DNA of 64,000 bases from Thiotrichales bacterium 19S9-11 (lineage in GTDB: Bacteria; Pseudomonadota; Gammaproteobacteria; Francisellales; Francisellaceae), in contig JAKJJT010000002.1 of the NCBI GenBank assembly GCA_021713395.1, positions 124,001 through 188,000 of the forward strand, in the 5' to 3' direction. The translations under genes were made by a program, and so were the position numbers. Position 1 is the stretch's first letter, and each line of letters begins with the position of its first letter. The notes beneath the pieces were generated by a model, which had not been told where the DNA came from, made no database searches, and saw nothing but the letters and a program-made list of their open reading frames with translations. Of the stretch, positions 34,793 through 43,747 are shown in pieces.

Positions 34793-36616
34793 TTATAAGC
34801 GCTTACGAATATGCTTTTGAATGGCTTCTGCTAAATTTTGACTAATACCTTCAACTTTCATAAGCTCAAAAATGGAGGCCTTAGATAACTCTTGCCAACC
34901 ACCGAAGTGGTCAAGTAATGCTTGCTTTCGTTTTGGGCCAATACCTGGAATTTGCTCAATCACTGATTGCTGTTTTGATTTGGCGAACTTTTTCCGTTGG
35001 CTTGTAATCGCAAAACGATGTGCCTCATCACGAATACGACGCAATAGTAAAAATGCTTTATCATACTCAGGTAGCTTTTCTGGTTTTTCAGACGACTTAA
35101 GATAAATATCCTCTCGTCCTGAAATACGCTCTTTACCTTTTGCTAGAGATAATAACTGAACTTGTTTAGATAAATTAGCTTCACTAATTACTTCTTCTGC
35201 TTCTTTTAACTGGCCCTTACCACCATCAATAATTAAAACATTAGGCAAATTATTTTTTTCTAGCCCAGTTTTAATGCGTCTTTGAACCGTTTGCTTAATT
35301 GCTGCATAGTCATCCCCTAGGCGAATACCTTCGATGTTATAGCGGCGATAGGCACTTTTATCAAAGCCTTTATCACTAAATACAACACAAGAAGCAACCG
35401 TTGCTTCTCCTTGAAAGTGACTAATATCAATACACTCAATCCGCTTAAGACTAGATTTTAATTTAAGCCAGTCTTGTAATGAAACTAAATATTCATCAAT
35501 TTGTTGTTGGTTAATCTCTTGTATTTTAAGTTTTTGTTCTGCATTGACTCTTGCTAAGTACTGCCATTTTTTCTTAATACCATTTGGCCGAGTCAATAAT
35601 TTAAGTCGATGGCCTGATTGTAAGCAAATAACATCAGATAAGCTTTTATCAATTTGCTCTGTTTCTGGTAGGACAATTTCATCTGGAAAAAATGTGATTT
35701 TTGACTCTGTTAGATAATATTGCACCATAAAACGTTCAAGTACTGCTTGAACTGTCTCATCTAAAGATAGTTTAACCAACCAATTCTTATCACCCATTAA
35801 ACTACCATGACGAACCGTCAATAAAGTAATAGATGCTTGATTATCTTTAACTGCAATACCAAGAATATCTATATGCTGACTTTGGCCTGACTCAATATGT
35901 TGTTGTTCTTGTAAACGCCTTAGTAGCACCAATTGATCTCTTAGTATTGCTGCTAGCTCATAGGCTTCATCATCAGATGCTGCTTTCATTTTTTGAGCCA
36001 CATCAGCTAAAACACTCGTTAAATTACCTTCTAAGAATTGCTTAAGTAAATCAACTTGAGTTTGGTAGGCTTTCTCTGCAACATAACCAACACAAGGTGC
36101 TAAGCACCGTTTGATCTGATATTGTAAACAAGGCCTAGTTCGAGCTTTATAATAACTATCTTGACACTGACGAATAGGGAATAACTTTTGTAATAAACTT
36201 AAGGTATCTTTTACTGATGATAGTGAAGGGTAAGGGCCAAAATAATCTGCACGATTATTTAGCTTTCCTCGATACCCGAATACTCTTGGAAAAGAATCTT
36301 TACTAATACCAATATAAGGATAGCTCTTATCATCTTTAAAAAAAATATTATAATGCGGTTTATGTTCCTTTATTAAATTTCCTTCTAAAATAAAGGCATC
36401 ATAGTCACTGGAGGTAACTGTAAAATCAATTGCTTTAACTTTAGATACCAAATGCATTGTTTTAGTATCATGTGCTTTATTTTGAAAGTAGCTATTAACA
36501 CGCTTATATAAATTTTTTGCTTTACCAACATAGATAAGCGCATCGTGTTTATCATACATTCGATAAACACCAGATAACTTAGGAATTTTTTTTAAAAATG
36601 AAGTTAAATCCGTCAA
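34793..36616 (-). CDS. uvrC: Excinuclease ABC subunit C
   Basis: Makes both incisions in nucleotide excision repair. 607 residues. The N-terminal GIY-YIG domain has SGVYRMYD and LIYVGKAKNLYKRV. A Cys-bearing region (RPCLQYQIKRCLAPCVG) and a UVR domain follow, then the RNase H-like endonuclease (ECIDISHFQGEATVAS; LIIDGGKGQL) and a tandem helix-hairpin-helix at the C-terminus (IPGIGPKRKQALL). It follows uvrY by three bases, the same pairing as in E. coli and as letA-uvrC in Legionella. Confidence 0.98.
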   Translation of the reverse strand: MTDLTSFLKKIPKLSGVYRMYDKHDALIYVGKAKNLYKRVNSYFQNKAHDTKTMHLVSKVKAIDFTVTSSDYDAFILEGNLIKEHKPHYNIFFKDDKSYPYIGISKDSFPRVFGYRGKLNNRADYFGPYPSLSSVKDTLSLLQKLFPIRQCQDSYYKARTRPCLQYQIKRCLAPCVGYVAEKAYQTQVDLLKQFLEGNLTSVLADVAQKMKAASDDEAYELAAILRDQLVLLRRLQEQQHIESGQSQHIDILGIAVKDNQASITLLTVRHGSLMGDKNWLVKLSLDETVQAVLERFMVQYYLTESKITFFPDEIVLPETEQIDKSLSDVICLQSGHRLKLLTRPNGIKKKWQYLARVNAEQKLKIQEINQQQIDEYLVSLQDWLKLKSSLKRIECIDISHFQGEATVASCVVFSDKGFDKSAYRRYNIEGIRLGDDYAAIKQTVQRRIKTGLEKNNLPNVLIIDGGKGQLKEAEEVISEANLSKQVQLLSLAKGKERISGREDIYLKSSEKPEKLPEYDKAFLLLRRIRDEAHRFAITSQRKKFAKSKQQSVIEQIPGIGPKRKQALLDHFGGWQELSKASIFELMKVEGISQNLAEAIQKHIRKRL

Positions 36617-36619
36617 AAA

Positions 36620-37261
36620 CTAGCTATCCATTTCTACTAATTTGTGTTTGAAAGCAAGGTGTGTTAATTCAACATCCGTCTCCACATGCAACTTTTCAAA
36701 CAAGCGATATCGGTAGCTATTAATCGTTTTAGGGCTTAAATACAATTGATCGGCAATTTCTTGAACTTTTTGTCCACTGGTTAGCATAATCAATACTTGT
36801 AACTCTCTTTCAGATAAACTATCAAAAGGAGACTCATCATCATGGGATAAATGTTTTAGAGCAAGTTGCTGTGCTACTTCTGGAGAAATATACCTTTGAC
36901 CGGCATAAACTGTTTTTATTGCTTTAACAATCTCTTCAACACCTGCACCTTTAGTCATATATCCTGCAGCACCTGCTTGTAATACCCTAGATGGGTAAGG
37001 CTCATCTCCATAGACAGTTACCACTAAAATTTTGGTATTCACTTGACCTTGAACAATTCTTCGTGTTGCTTCTAGCCCTCCAATGCCTGGCATTTTAACA
37101 TCCATTAAAACAACATCAGGCCTTAAGCTATTAACTTGCTTAATTGCTTCTTCTCCGCTACTGGCTTCACCAACTATCTTAATACCTGGTATATCACTTA
37201 GCAGTTTTTTAATTCCTAATCTCACTAAGTCATGATCATCAACAAGTAATACTCTGATCAA
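36620..37261 (-). CDS. uvrY: GacA/UvrY/LetA-type response regulator
   Basis: NarL-family regulator. The start is a TTG at 37261 (reading MIRVLLVDDHDLVRLG), because GGAGG lies seven bases upstream and homologues start here; upstream in-frame codons are not conserved. 213 residues. The receiver has D8/D9, the phosphoacceptor D54 (VLMDVKMPG) and a conserved Lys near 104. The LuxR-type HTH at about 145-205 has LSERELQVLIML and LYLSPKTINSYRYRLFEKL. In relatives the partner kinase is BarA/GacS/LetS and the output is Csr/Rsm small RNAs; neither is visible here. Confidence 0.95.
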   Translation of the reverse strand: MIRVLLVDDHDLVRLGIKKLLSDIPGIKIVGEASSGEEAIKQVNSLRPDVVLMDVKMPGIGGLEATRRIVQGQVNTKILVVTVYGDEPYPSRVLQAGAAGYMTKGAGVEEIVKAIKTVYAGQRYISPEVAQQLALKHLSHDDESPFDSLSERELQVLIMLTSGQKVQEIADQLYLSPKTINSYRYRLFEKLHVETDVELTHLAFKHKLVEMDS

Positions 37262-37434
37262 CTCATAACCTCCAATGATAATCAATCTAAAATTACTAAA
37301 AAAGATCATACCATAGAGTTAGAAGATGGTCACGATAATAGTCACCTGAAATGGAAAAATTACATAAGAAAAAATGACTTAAGTTTTTATTTTATATTTT
37401 ATTTTTAGTATTTAATGATATGTTTAAGATTTTA

Positions 37435-38241
37435 TTATGGCACTAATAAAGTAACTTGATAAATTTTAGCACCTTCCTTGAAACTAACTGGCATAGTATC
37501 TTCTGCATCAATCTCTCTGGCACTAAATCCTTCATAACGGTAAGTTAAATGCATTAATCTACCATCAATACAGCATAGTGTATCATTTAGCATGCGTGGG
37601 TCTTTAACCTCAATACCTACACACTTAGAAAAAATGCTCTTGCCAGTGATTATTTTAACTTCACCATCATTTAATATACGAGCAACCAACTCTAACATTA
37701 ATTGCTTTTCTTCAAATGCAGCTTTATCACCAATCACAGGCGATAGATATTTGCCCAACAATAACCACTCAGGCGTTGCATAAATACCATGCTTTTGGAA
37801 CTCATCCGTCAAATCATTGCCTGCAACAACATGAACGCCACCATACTTACCATGGCGCCATGCTTGAATTGCCTTATCTCCATATTGCGTGCCAATTTCT
37901 TTATCTGTTACTCTTGCTAACGTTTGCAAATAACGCAGGCGATCTCCACGAGATTCTGGTGCATATGGTGGATATTCTGTTTTTGTTGCTCTTGGCGGCT
38001 CACCTTCATTAAAAAGCAGCCAATTTGCAGAACACTCAATGCCTAAATTTTTAGCACGCATACAAATACGCTCAGCAACATACTTTGTTAGGTCACGTTT
38101 TTTTGATTCAACCAAACGCAAAGTTGCCACTCCAATCATTCCATCAAAACCGGCTTCCTCACAAAAGTTTTTTTGTGATAACTTTGTTAAGCGACGTAGA
38201 TATATAACCCTATCTTTTGCATTTGAAAAATCCAGTGCCAT
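37435..38241 (-). CDS. Putative regulator with a duplicated CI-like HTH region
   Basis: 268 residues, family not recognised. Residues 10-83 and 100-167 are related to each other: both begin DR(V/L)xYLxxL, contain a short helix-turn-helix-like stretch, and end in a Trp-Leu-Leu motif (ANWLLFNEGEPP and PEWLLLGKYLSP), as in CI/XRE repressors. Residues 170-268 form a beta-rich C-terminal domain of unknown type; I see no clear LexA-like Ser/Lys pair. A strong ribosome-binding site (AGAGAGAGGAAAAG) precedes the ATG. Recent phage or mobile origin is possible. DNA binding is inferred from the repeats. Confidence 0.65.
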   Translation of the reverse strand: MALDFSNAKDRVIYLRRLTKLSQKNFCEEAGFDGMIGVATLRLVESKKRDLTKYVAERICMRAKNLGIECSANWLLFNEGEPPRATKTEYPPYAPESRGDRLRYLQTLARVTDKEIGTQYGDKAIQAWRHGKYGGVHVVAGNDLTDEFQKHGIYATPEWLLLGKYLSPVIGDKAAFEEKQLMLELVARILNDGEVKIITGKSIFSKCVGIEVKDPRMLNDTLCCIDGRLMHLTYRYEGFSAREIDAEDTMPVSFKEGAKIYQVTLLVP

Positions 38242-38594
38242 CTTTTCCTCTCTCTTATTTTTTATTGTCCATCCTGGTAAGTCCTCGCCAATATCTTTAG
38301 AAGTATCTATAAAATAACTCTACAAAATATTGCTTGATGCATTTATATCATACTTCCAAAGTTTCTGTCCAACTCCTTCATAAAAAAAATTAAATTATTT
38401 TCATATAAATCATCCCCATTAATTTCATCAAACGGAAGATAAAATTAAATAGTAGTAGATTGATAAGCGTATCTTAATTTTCAATAAAATATCTTTTATA
38501 TATCTTTTATGTCAGAATATACTTTCCTCCTACTTGATTAAGCTTAAAATGCTCAATAGACTAAATAAATCTAATACATAACGTGAGTAAATTT
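38242..38594. other. Intergenic region of about 350 bases between divergent genes
   Basis: AT-rich, no gene seen. It should hold the promoters of the leftward HTH protein and the rightward ArsC-like gene. One notable element is an 11-base tandem repeat, TATCTTTTATA at 38490-38500 followed directly by TATCTTTTAT(G) at 38501-38511, about 85 bases before the arsC-like start. Confidence 0.5.
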
Positions 38595-38969
38595 ATGAAA
38601 ACAATCATTTACCATAATCCAAAATGCAGCAAGAGCCGACAAGCGCTTGACTATTTATCTCAACGCATTGCTAAGTTTGAAGTTATTGAATACTTAAAAA
38701 CACCACCATCTTCTGAAGAAATTCTTCACTTATGTAAATTATTAAAAATTTCACCTAAAAATCTCATTAGGACTAAAGAAAAAACCTTTTCTGAACTGGC
38801 ACTGTCACTTGATAACAATTATAGTGATGGCCAGTGGGCTGAAGTTCTAGCGAACTATCCAGTTTTAATTGAACGCCCTATTGTTAAAACGTCTTCTAAC
38901 GCAGCAATTGGTCGACCACTAGATAATATTATTGCCCTATTTGATCATTCAAATAAAGCGCATGGATAA
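38595..38969 (+). CDS. ArsC-family (thioredoxin-fold) reductase
   Basis: 124 residues from the ATG at 38595; a GTG 12 bases upstream is possible but adds non-conserved residues. The ArsC motif NPKCSKSR (catalytic Cys and Arg) is at about 9-16 and a second conserved region (VLANYPVLIERPIV) is near 90-105, as in glutaredoxin-dependent arsenate reductases and the related YfgD. No ars operon is adjacent, so the physiological substrate may not be arsenate. It overlaps the convergent nadC by 21 bases. Confidence 0.85.
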   Translation: MKTIIYHNPKCSKSRQALDYLSQRIAKFEVIEYLKTPPSSEEILHLCKLLKISPKNLIRTKEKTFSELALSLDNNYSDGQWAEVLANYPVLIERPIVKTSSNAAIGRPLDNIIALFDHSNKAHG

Positions 38970-39827
38970 GTCAATTGCTTGGATATGTTTTGTAATACCC
39001 CCAACTGATATATAGTCAACACCAGTTTCAGCAATAGCTGAAGCTGTCTGTAAATTAACGTTTCCTGAAGTCTCTAAAGCTACTTCTCTACTAACAATAT
39101 TAACGGCTTCTTTCATCATCTCAAGGCTAAAGTTATCTAGCATAATCACATCACAATTTGCATCTAATGCTTCTTGTAATTGAGCTAAACTTTCTACTTC
39201 AACTTCTATTAGTTTTTGATTATGATTACGCCTTGCTTTATCTACAGCTAAAGCAATTGAACCGCATGCTGCAATATGATTTTCTTTAATTAAATAAGCA
39301 TCATATAAACCAATCCGATGATTTAGACCACCACCACAAGAAACGGCATACTTTTGAGCGAGTCTAAAACCTGGTATAGTTTTTCTTGTATCTAATATTT
39401 TAGCTTTGGTATGAGCAATAGCGCTAACAAACTGACTAGTTTTCGTTGCAACGCCTGAAAGCATTTGTAAGAAATTCATTGCACTACGCTCAGCAGTTAA
39501 AATACTTTTTGCATTACCAGATACTTCAAAAATAGTATCATTTGGATTTAGTCTATCGCCATCCTTTGCATACCATTTAACTTTAAGGTTTGAGTCAACT
39601 TGATAAAAAACTTCATCAACAAATGCTTTACCGCAAACAATCATCAATTCACGCGTTATCACAGATGCATTGCCTTGCTTTTCAGAGTCAATTAATTTTG
39701 CTGTAACATCACCTGTTTGAATATCTTCTTCAAGTGCTATTTCAACCATTTTTTTTATCAAATCATCATCTAACTTTGTTATTTGTTGTGTATTAAGATG
39801 CTGCCTGCTTTTAGAGATAACTGTCAT
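38949..39827 (-). CDS. nadC: Quinolinate phosphoribosyltransferase
   Basis: Makes nicotinate mononucleotide from quinolinate and PRPP in NAD synthesis. 292 residues from the ATG at 39827, which overlaps the upstream peptidase stop (TAATG). Family segments: EEDIQTGDVTAKLI, ERSAMNFLQMLSGVAT, DTRKTIPGFRLAQKYAVSCGGG, VEVESLAQ, MLDNFSLE and VDYISVGGITKH. All active-site basic residues are present. nadA and nadB are not in the window. Confidence 0.96.
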   Translation of the reverse strand: MTVISKSRQHLNTQQITKLDDDLIKKMVEIALEEDIQTGDVTAKLIDSEKQGNASVITRELMIVCGKAFVDEVFYQVDSNLKVKWYAKDGDRLNPNDTIFEVSGNAKSILTAERSAMNFLQMLSGVATKTSQFVSAIAHTKAKILDTRKTIPGFRLAQKYAVSCGGGLNHRIGLYDAYLIKENHIAACGSIALAVDKARRNHNQKLIEVEVESLAQLQEALDANCDVIMLDNFSLEMMKEAVNIVSREVALETSGNVNLQTASAIAETGVDYISVGGITKHIQAIDLSMRFI

Positions 39828-41602
39828 TATATTTGCTCTGTTTGTTCGCTTAGCCACTGTTTTATCGATTCATCATTAACCAATGGCAAAATATCATGTC
39901 GAACTGTTTGATGATATTGATTAACCTGATCAATTTCTTCAGAAGTTAAAAGACTTTTATCAATTAATTTTAAATTATAAGGAACCAACGTTAAGTCTTT
40001 AAATTGATAAAACTTGCCATACTCACTTGTTTCTTTTTCAGTGACTAAACATAAATTTTCTATTCGTATACCATAATCACCATCCTGATAGTAACCTGGT
40101 TCATTACTCACTATCATACCCGGCTTAAGTGGCACTTTTGTTGTTACACGGGATATTTTTTGCGGCCCTTCATGAACACATAGAAAACAGCCAACGCCAT
40201 GTCCTGTGCCATGACGATAGTCTAAACCTTCTCGCCATAGTGGCATACGCGCAAGCAAGTCCAGGTGCTCACCACAGGTACCATCTGAAAAAACAGCATT
40301 GCCTAATGCTAAATGCCCTTTTAATACTAAGGTATAACGTCTTTTTTGCTCTTCTGTTGGCATTCCCAAATGTACAACACGTGTAATATCTGTTGTACCT
40401 TGCAAATACTGACCACCTGAATCGACCAAATAAAGATTTGAATCATCAATTGATAAGTTAGTTTCTTTGTTAACTGCATAATGAATAATAGCCCCATTTG
40501 AGCCAAAACCACTAATCGTATTAAAGCTTGCGCCTTGGCAATCTGCTTGGCTCATCCTAAACTGATATAAACGCTCAGCTGCTGTAAGCTCACTAATACC
40601 TTTTTGCCAGTTTGTTTCTAACCAATATAAAAAGTTAATCACAGCAACTGCATCTTTACGATGTGCTTCAATCATGCCTTGTTGTTCTACTTTATTTTTA
40701 ACTGCTTTTAATACAACTACAGGTGATCGATCAAAATAAGGCGTAATGTGATCACTTAATGCATTCATTACCCATTGGTTAATCGTTTGATCATCTAAAT
40801 AAACTTTTCCACCAAGCAGACTAATATCAGCATGAAACTCACTAATTGATTTGATCTGAACACCTTCTGAATCTAATAATTTCTGGCTTTGTTCATCTAC
40901 TTTCTCTAAATCAATATATAAAATTGCACCTTTTTCGCTAACAATAGCATATGCAATAGCAATTGGATTAAAATCAACATCACGCCCACGAATATTAAAT
41001 AACCAAGCAATTTCATCTAACGCTGATAATATCAAATGCTCACAACCAGCAAGCTTAATTTGTACTCTCACTTCAGTTATTTTTTCTTTTGCACTTTGTC
41101 CTGCATACTGAGTACCTAATGCCATAATCTCTTTCTTTGGCAGCGCTGGCAACTCACCAAGCTCAGAGCGGGCTTGATCAACTAGATTCTCACTGATAAA
41201 GACTAGTTCACCTTGGTTTGCATTTAAAACACAACGTAAATTATGTGCTCGTTTAACACTAACAACTTTTGGATCAACACCTAGACGCATACCTTTTGGT
41301 TGCTCTTCAATCCACTTTGGAATTTCAGGCACAAAGCCTTTTTGTTTCATCAGTTGAAATTCTTCAGGGTTTAATTGCTGATCTGCTTGTAAAAAATATC
41401 GCCCATCTGTCCAAAGATAAGCTTGATTTTGCCCAATTAGTGCATCACCTTGACTACCGGTAAAGTTACTAATCCAACTACGACGTTGCCAACATTCAGG
41501 CACATATTCATTATTATGCTCATCACTTGATGGCGCTAAATAATAATCAATTTCATGTTCTTTCATTTTTTGACGCAATAAAGCTAAACGCTTATCTGAC
41601 AT
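39827..41602 (-). CDS. Xaa-Pro aminopeptidase (M24B, long three-domain form)
   Basis: Removes N-terminal residues preceding Pro. 591 residues, the three-domain XPNPEP1-like architecture, longer than the 440-residue E. coli PepP. Two creatinase-like N-terminal domains (1-300) precede the pita-bread domain. Metal ligands are in YLVDSGGQYLQGTTDITR (two Asp), GTGHGVGCFLCVHEG (His), SNEPGYY (Glu) and YGIRIENL (Glu). It is cytosolic. It is coupled to nadC by a one-base overlap and follows the lipoprotein gene by 25 bases. Confidence 0.94.
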   Translation of the reverse strand: MSDKRLALLRQKMKEHEIDYYLAPSSDEHNNEYVPECWQRRSWISNFTGSQGDALIGQNQAYLWTDGRYFLQADQQLNPEEFQLMKQKGFVPEIPKWIEEQPKGMRLGVDPKVVSVKRAHNLRCVLNANQGELVFISENLVDQARSELGELPALPKKEIMALGTQYAGQSAKEKITEVRVQIKLAGCEHLILSALDEIAWLFNIRGRDVDFNPIAIAYAIVSEKGAILYIDLEKVDEQSQKLLDSEGVQIKSISEFHADISLLGGKVYLDDQTINQWVMNALSDHITPYFDRSPVVVLKAVKNKVEQQGMIEAHRKDAVAVINFLYWLETNWQKGISELTAAERLYQFRMSQADCQGASFNTISGFGSNGAIIHYAVNKETNLSIDDSNLYLVDSGGQYLQGTTDITRVVHLGMPTEEQKRRYTLVLKGHLALGNAVFSDGTCGEHLDLLARMPLWREGLDYRHGTGHGVGCFLCVHEGPQKISRVTTKVPLKPGMIVSNEPGYYQDGDYGIRIENLCLVTEKETSEYGKFYQFKDLTLVPYNLKLIDKSLLTSEEIDQVNQYHQTVRHDILPLVNDESIKQWLSEQTEQI

Positions 41603-41627
41603 TTAGGTTCTCCTTGAGAAGCTTAAT

Positions 41628-42074
41628 TTACCTTATATTGGTAACTTGATAATTACCTTTATCATTTTTAATTAAAATAACTATGGACATTGGATAATGA
41701 AGTTCTAAGAACTGGCCACCTAAGATTAAACTTGTTGGCTTACCAAGTGATGCTAAAACTGCACACATGCTCATACCCTTTTTAACTTCATGTTTTTCAA
41801 TTTCATCCCAAGCCCAAACAGTTGAAACAGAGCTTTCTGTAATTAGACCACGTCTTTCAATTTCTTTTTTAATTAATGGTGGTTTATTTTGATAGTACGC
41901 AACGCATAAATCATTGTTACTAACACCTAATAACTGCTGTGATGACATTGTTTGAATATCAGAGATACTTTGATCCGTGCTTAAGTTTAGTTTTGTATTC
42001 ACATCAATTGCATTATAAACAGAGCAACTAGCTAGTGACGTTACTATTAGTACTAAAAAGATGAATTGTTTCAT
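41628..42074 (-). CDS. Small outer-membrane-type lipoprotein
   Basis: 148 residues. The signal peptide ends in the lipobox LASC (Cys at about 17) followed by Ser, which favours sorting to the outer membrane. The mature part contains a pattern reminiscent of SmpA/BamE/OsmE domains (VKKGMSMCAVLASLGKP, then a beta-rich end), but not enough to name it. GGAG precedes the ATG, and a perfect stem-loop (42088-42110) lies just upstream of that ribosome-binding site. Function unknown. Confidence 0.78.
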   Translation of the reverse strand: MKQFIFLVLIVTSLASCSVYNAIDVNTKLNLSTDQSISDIQTMSSQQLLGVSNNDLCVAYYQNKPPLIKKEIERRGLITESSVSTVWAWDEIEKHEVKKGMSMCAVLASLGKPTSLILGGQFLELHYPMSIVILIKNDKGNYQVTNIR

Positions 42075-42087
42075 TTAGAGATCTCCA

Positions 42088-42110
42088 ATATTTAGTTTGT
42101 TACTAAATAT
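42088..42110 (-). promoter_or_regulatory. Stem-loop abutting the ribosome-binding site of the lipoprotein gene
   Basis: ATATTTAG and CTAAATAT form a perfect 8-base-pair inverted repeat with a 7-base loop. In the minus-strand transcript the stem ends one base before the GGAG of the lipoprotein gene. It could be an operator or an mRNA structure affecting translation or stability. No T-run follows, so it is not a terminator. Confidence 0.5.
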
Positions 42111-42295
42111 AGCATCAATCAATGTTATAAGTAAAATTATCGATACAAAATAAGCTCATAAACATACATTTCTGCTTTGCATCATAAGCAATTTAGGTTA
42201 TGGTAATGCCAATACTAAAATATAATAAGATTCGTCATATAATGTATAAACAATATTATAAAGATGCCTTCATGTCACAAATTTGGAATGATTAA

Positions 42296-43747
42296 ATGAA
42301 TATTCAAACAAAAAAAAATATTGCAAAACTAAGCGTTTTCTCTGTTGCAATGATTACAATCACATCTGTTGATAGTATTAGGAACTTACCAGGGAGCGCA
42401 CTTTTCGGTAGTCATACCGTCTTTTTTTTCTTACTTGCTGGCCTATGTTATTTTATCCCAACTGCCTTAGTCTGTGCAGAATTAAGTACAACTTACCCTC
42501 AACAAGGTGGCGTTTATCTTTGGGGTAAAAAAACACTTGGTAGACGCTTTGGCTTTATTGCACTTTGGTATCAATACGCTGAAAACTTAGTCTATTATCC
42601 ACCACTTTTAACCTTTATTATTGCAACAGCAGTTTATCCTTTTTCTAGTCATTTAACTGATAATAATCTATTTATCTTTTTTGCAATTAACTTTGTCTTC
42701 TGGACGATAACATTCATTAATATTAGAGGTTTGAAAGCATCAGCAATCTTTACCAATGTTTGCGGCATATTAGGCCTTGTCGTGCCAATGCTTTTGATCT
42801 GTTCTGCTGGCATTTATTGGTTTTCTTCACCTAATTTACCTTCTCAAATCCAATTTAATCACTTAAGTGACTGGATCCCTGACTTTTCTGAAATACACCT
42901 AGGCGCCGCATTTACTGCAGTTGTCTTATCATTAACGGGTATGGAAATTGCCACAACTTATGCAAATGAGGTAAAAAACCCTCAAAAGAACTACCCGCGT
43001 GCACTATTAATTGCAACATTCTTTATTTTGCTTACATTAACTGTAGGCTCATTATCTATTGCAACAATTATATCACCAACAGACTCAACCCTTTCTAGCG
43101 GCATCATGGTTGCATTCGCTGCATTTTTTGAGCAGCTAAACTTAAGCTGGATTGTCCCATTAATTGCATTTGCTATCGTATTAGGTGGCTTAGCTGGTTT
43201 AAATAACTGGATTATCTCACCAACCAAAGGCTTACACGCTGCAGCTAAAGATGGCTTTTTGCCCAAAGCATTTACCTATGAGAACCAGAAAAAAGCACCG
43301 ACAACTTTGCTAATCGTTCAAGGTATTATTGTATCACTACTTTCATCTATTTTTATCTTTGTACCTAATGTAAATGCTGGCATGTGGGTATTAAACATTC
43401 TAATGACACAACTGTATATGATTATGTATGTTTGTGTTTTTATCTGTTTTGTTGCATCACGTATTCGTCACAGACACTTACACCGTCCATTTAGAGTGCC
43501 TGGTGGTATATTTGGTATTATTGTCATTGCAACTTTAGGCATCTGTAGCGCATTATTTACAATATTTGTAAGCTTTGACTTTCCAAAATCAGTGCCAATT
43601 GATACTGGCAGCTATTATTTATTATTTGGCTTATTTGTATTTAGTTTGCCTGGCATCGCAGGACTTTATTATTTTAAGCGTCACAATAAAAATCACTCAA
43701 GCCAATCAGATTTTTTAATACCTGAAAACCAAAGCGCTATTAAGTAA
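42296..43747 (+). CDS. APC-superfamily amino-acid transporter (GadC-like), second copy
   Basis: 483 residues, about 12 membrane helices. N-terminal hallmarks are SVDSIRNLPGSALFG and TYPQQGGVYLWGKKTLGRRFG; mid-protein LSLTGMEIATTYANEVKNPQKNYPRA is typical of glutamate/GABA-type antiporters. It is similar in layout to the transporter at 6332 but clearly divergent in sequence. The coding region begins with an A9 run at codons 5-8. Its last 55 bases overlap the 3' end of convergent murJ. Substrate unknown. Confidence 0.9.
   Translation: MNIQTKKNIAKLSVFSVAMITITSVDSIRNLPGSALFGSHTVFFFLLAGLCYFIPTALVCAELSTTYPQQGGVYLWGKKTLGRRFGFIALWYQYAENLVYYPPLLTFIIATAVYPFSSHLTDNNLFIFFAINFVFWTITFINIRGLKASAIFTNVCGILGLVVPMLLICSAGIYWFSSPNLPSQIQFNHLSDWIPDFSEIHLGAAFTAVVLSLTGMEIATTYANEVKNPQKNYPRALLIATFFILLTLTVGSLSIATIISPTDSTLSSGIMVAFAAFFEQLNLSWIVPLIAFAIVLGGLAGLNNWIISPTKGLHAAAKDGFLPKAFTYENQKKAPTTLLIVQGIIVSLLSSIFIFVPNVNAGMWVLNILMTQLYMIMYVCVFICFVASRIRHRHLHRPFRVPGGIFGIIVIATLGICSALFTIFVSFDFPKSVPIDTGSYYLLFGLFVFSLPGIAGLYYFKRHNKNHSSQSDFLIPENQSAIK

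Noticed and set aside
43693-43747. Annotation error at the overlap of murJ and the transporter
   Set aside because: Both proteins have normal family lengths and plausible C-termini, so the 55-base convergent overlap is taken as real.
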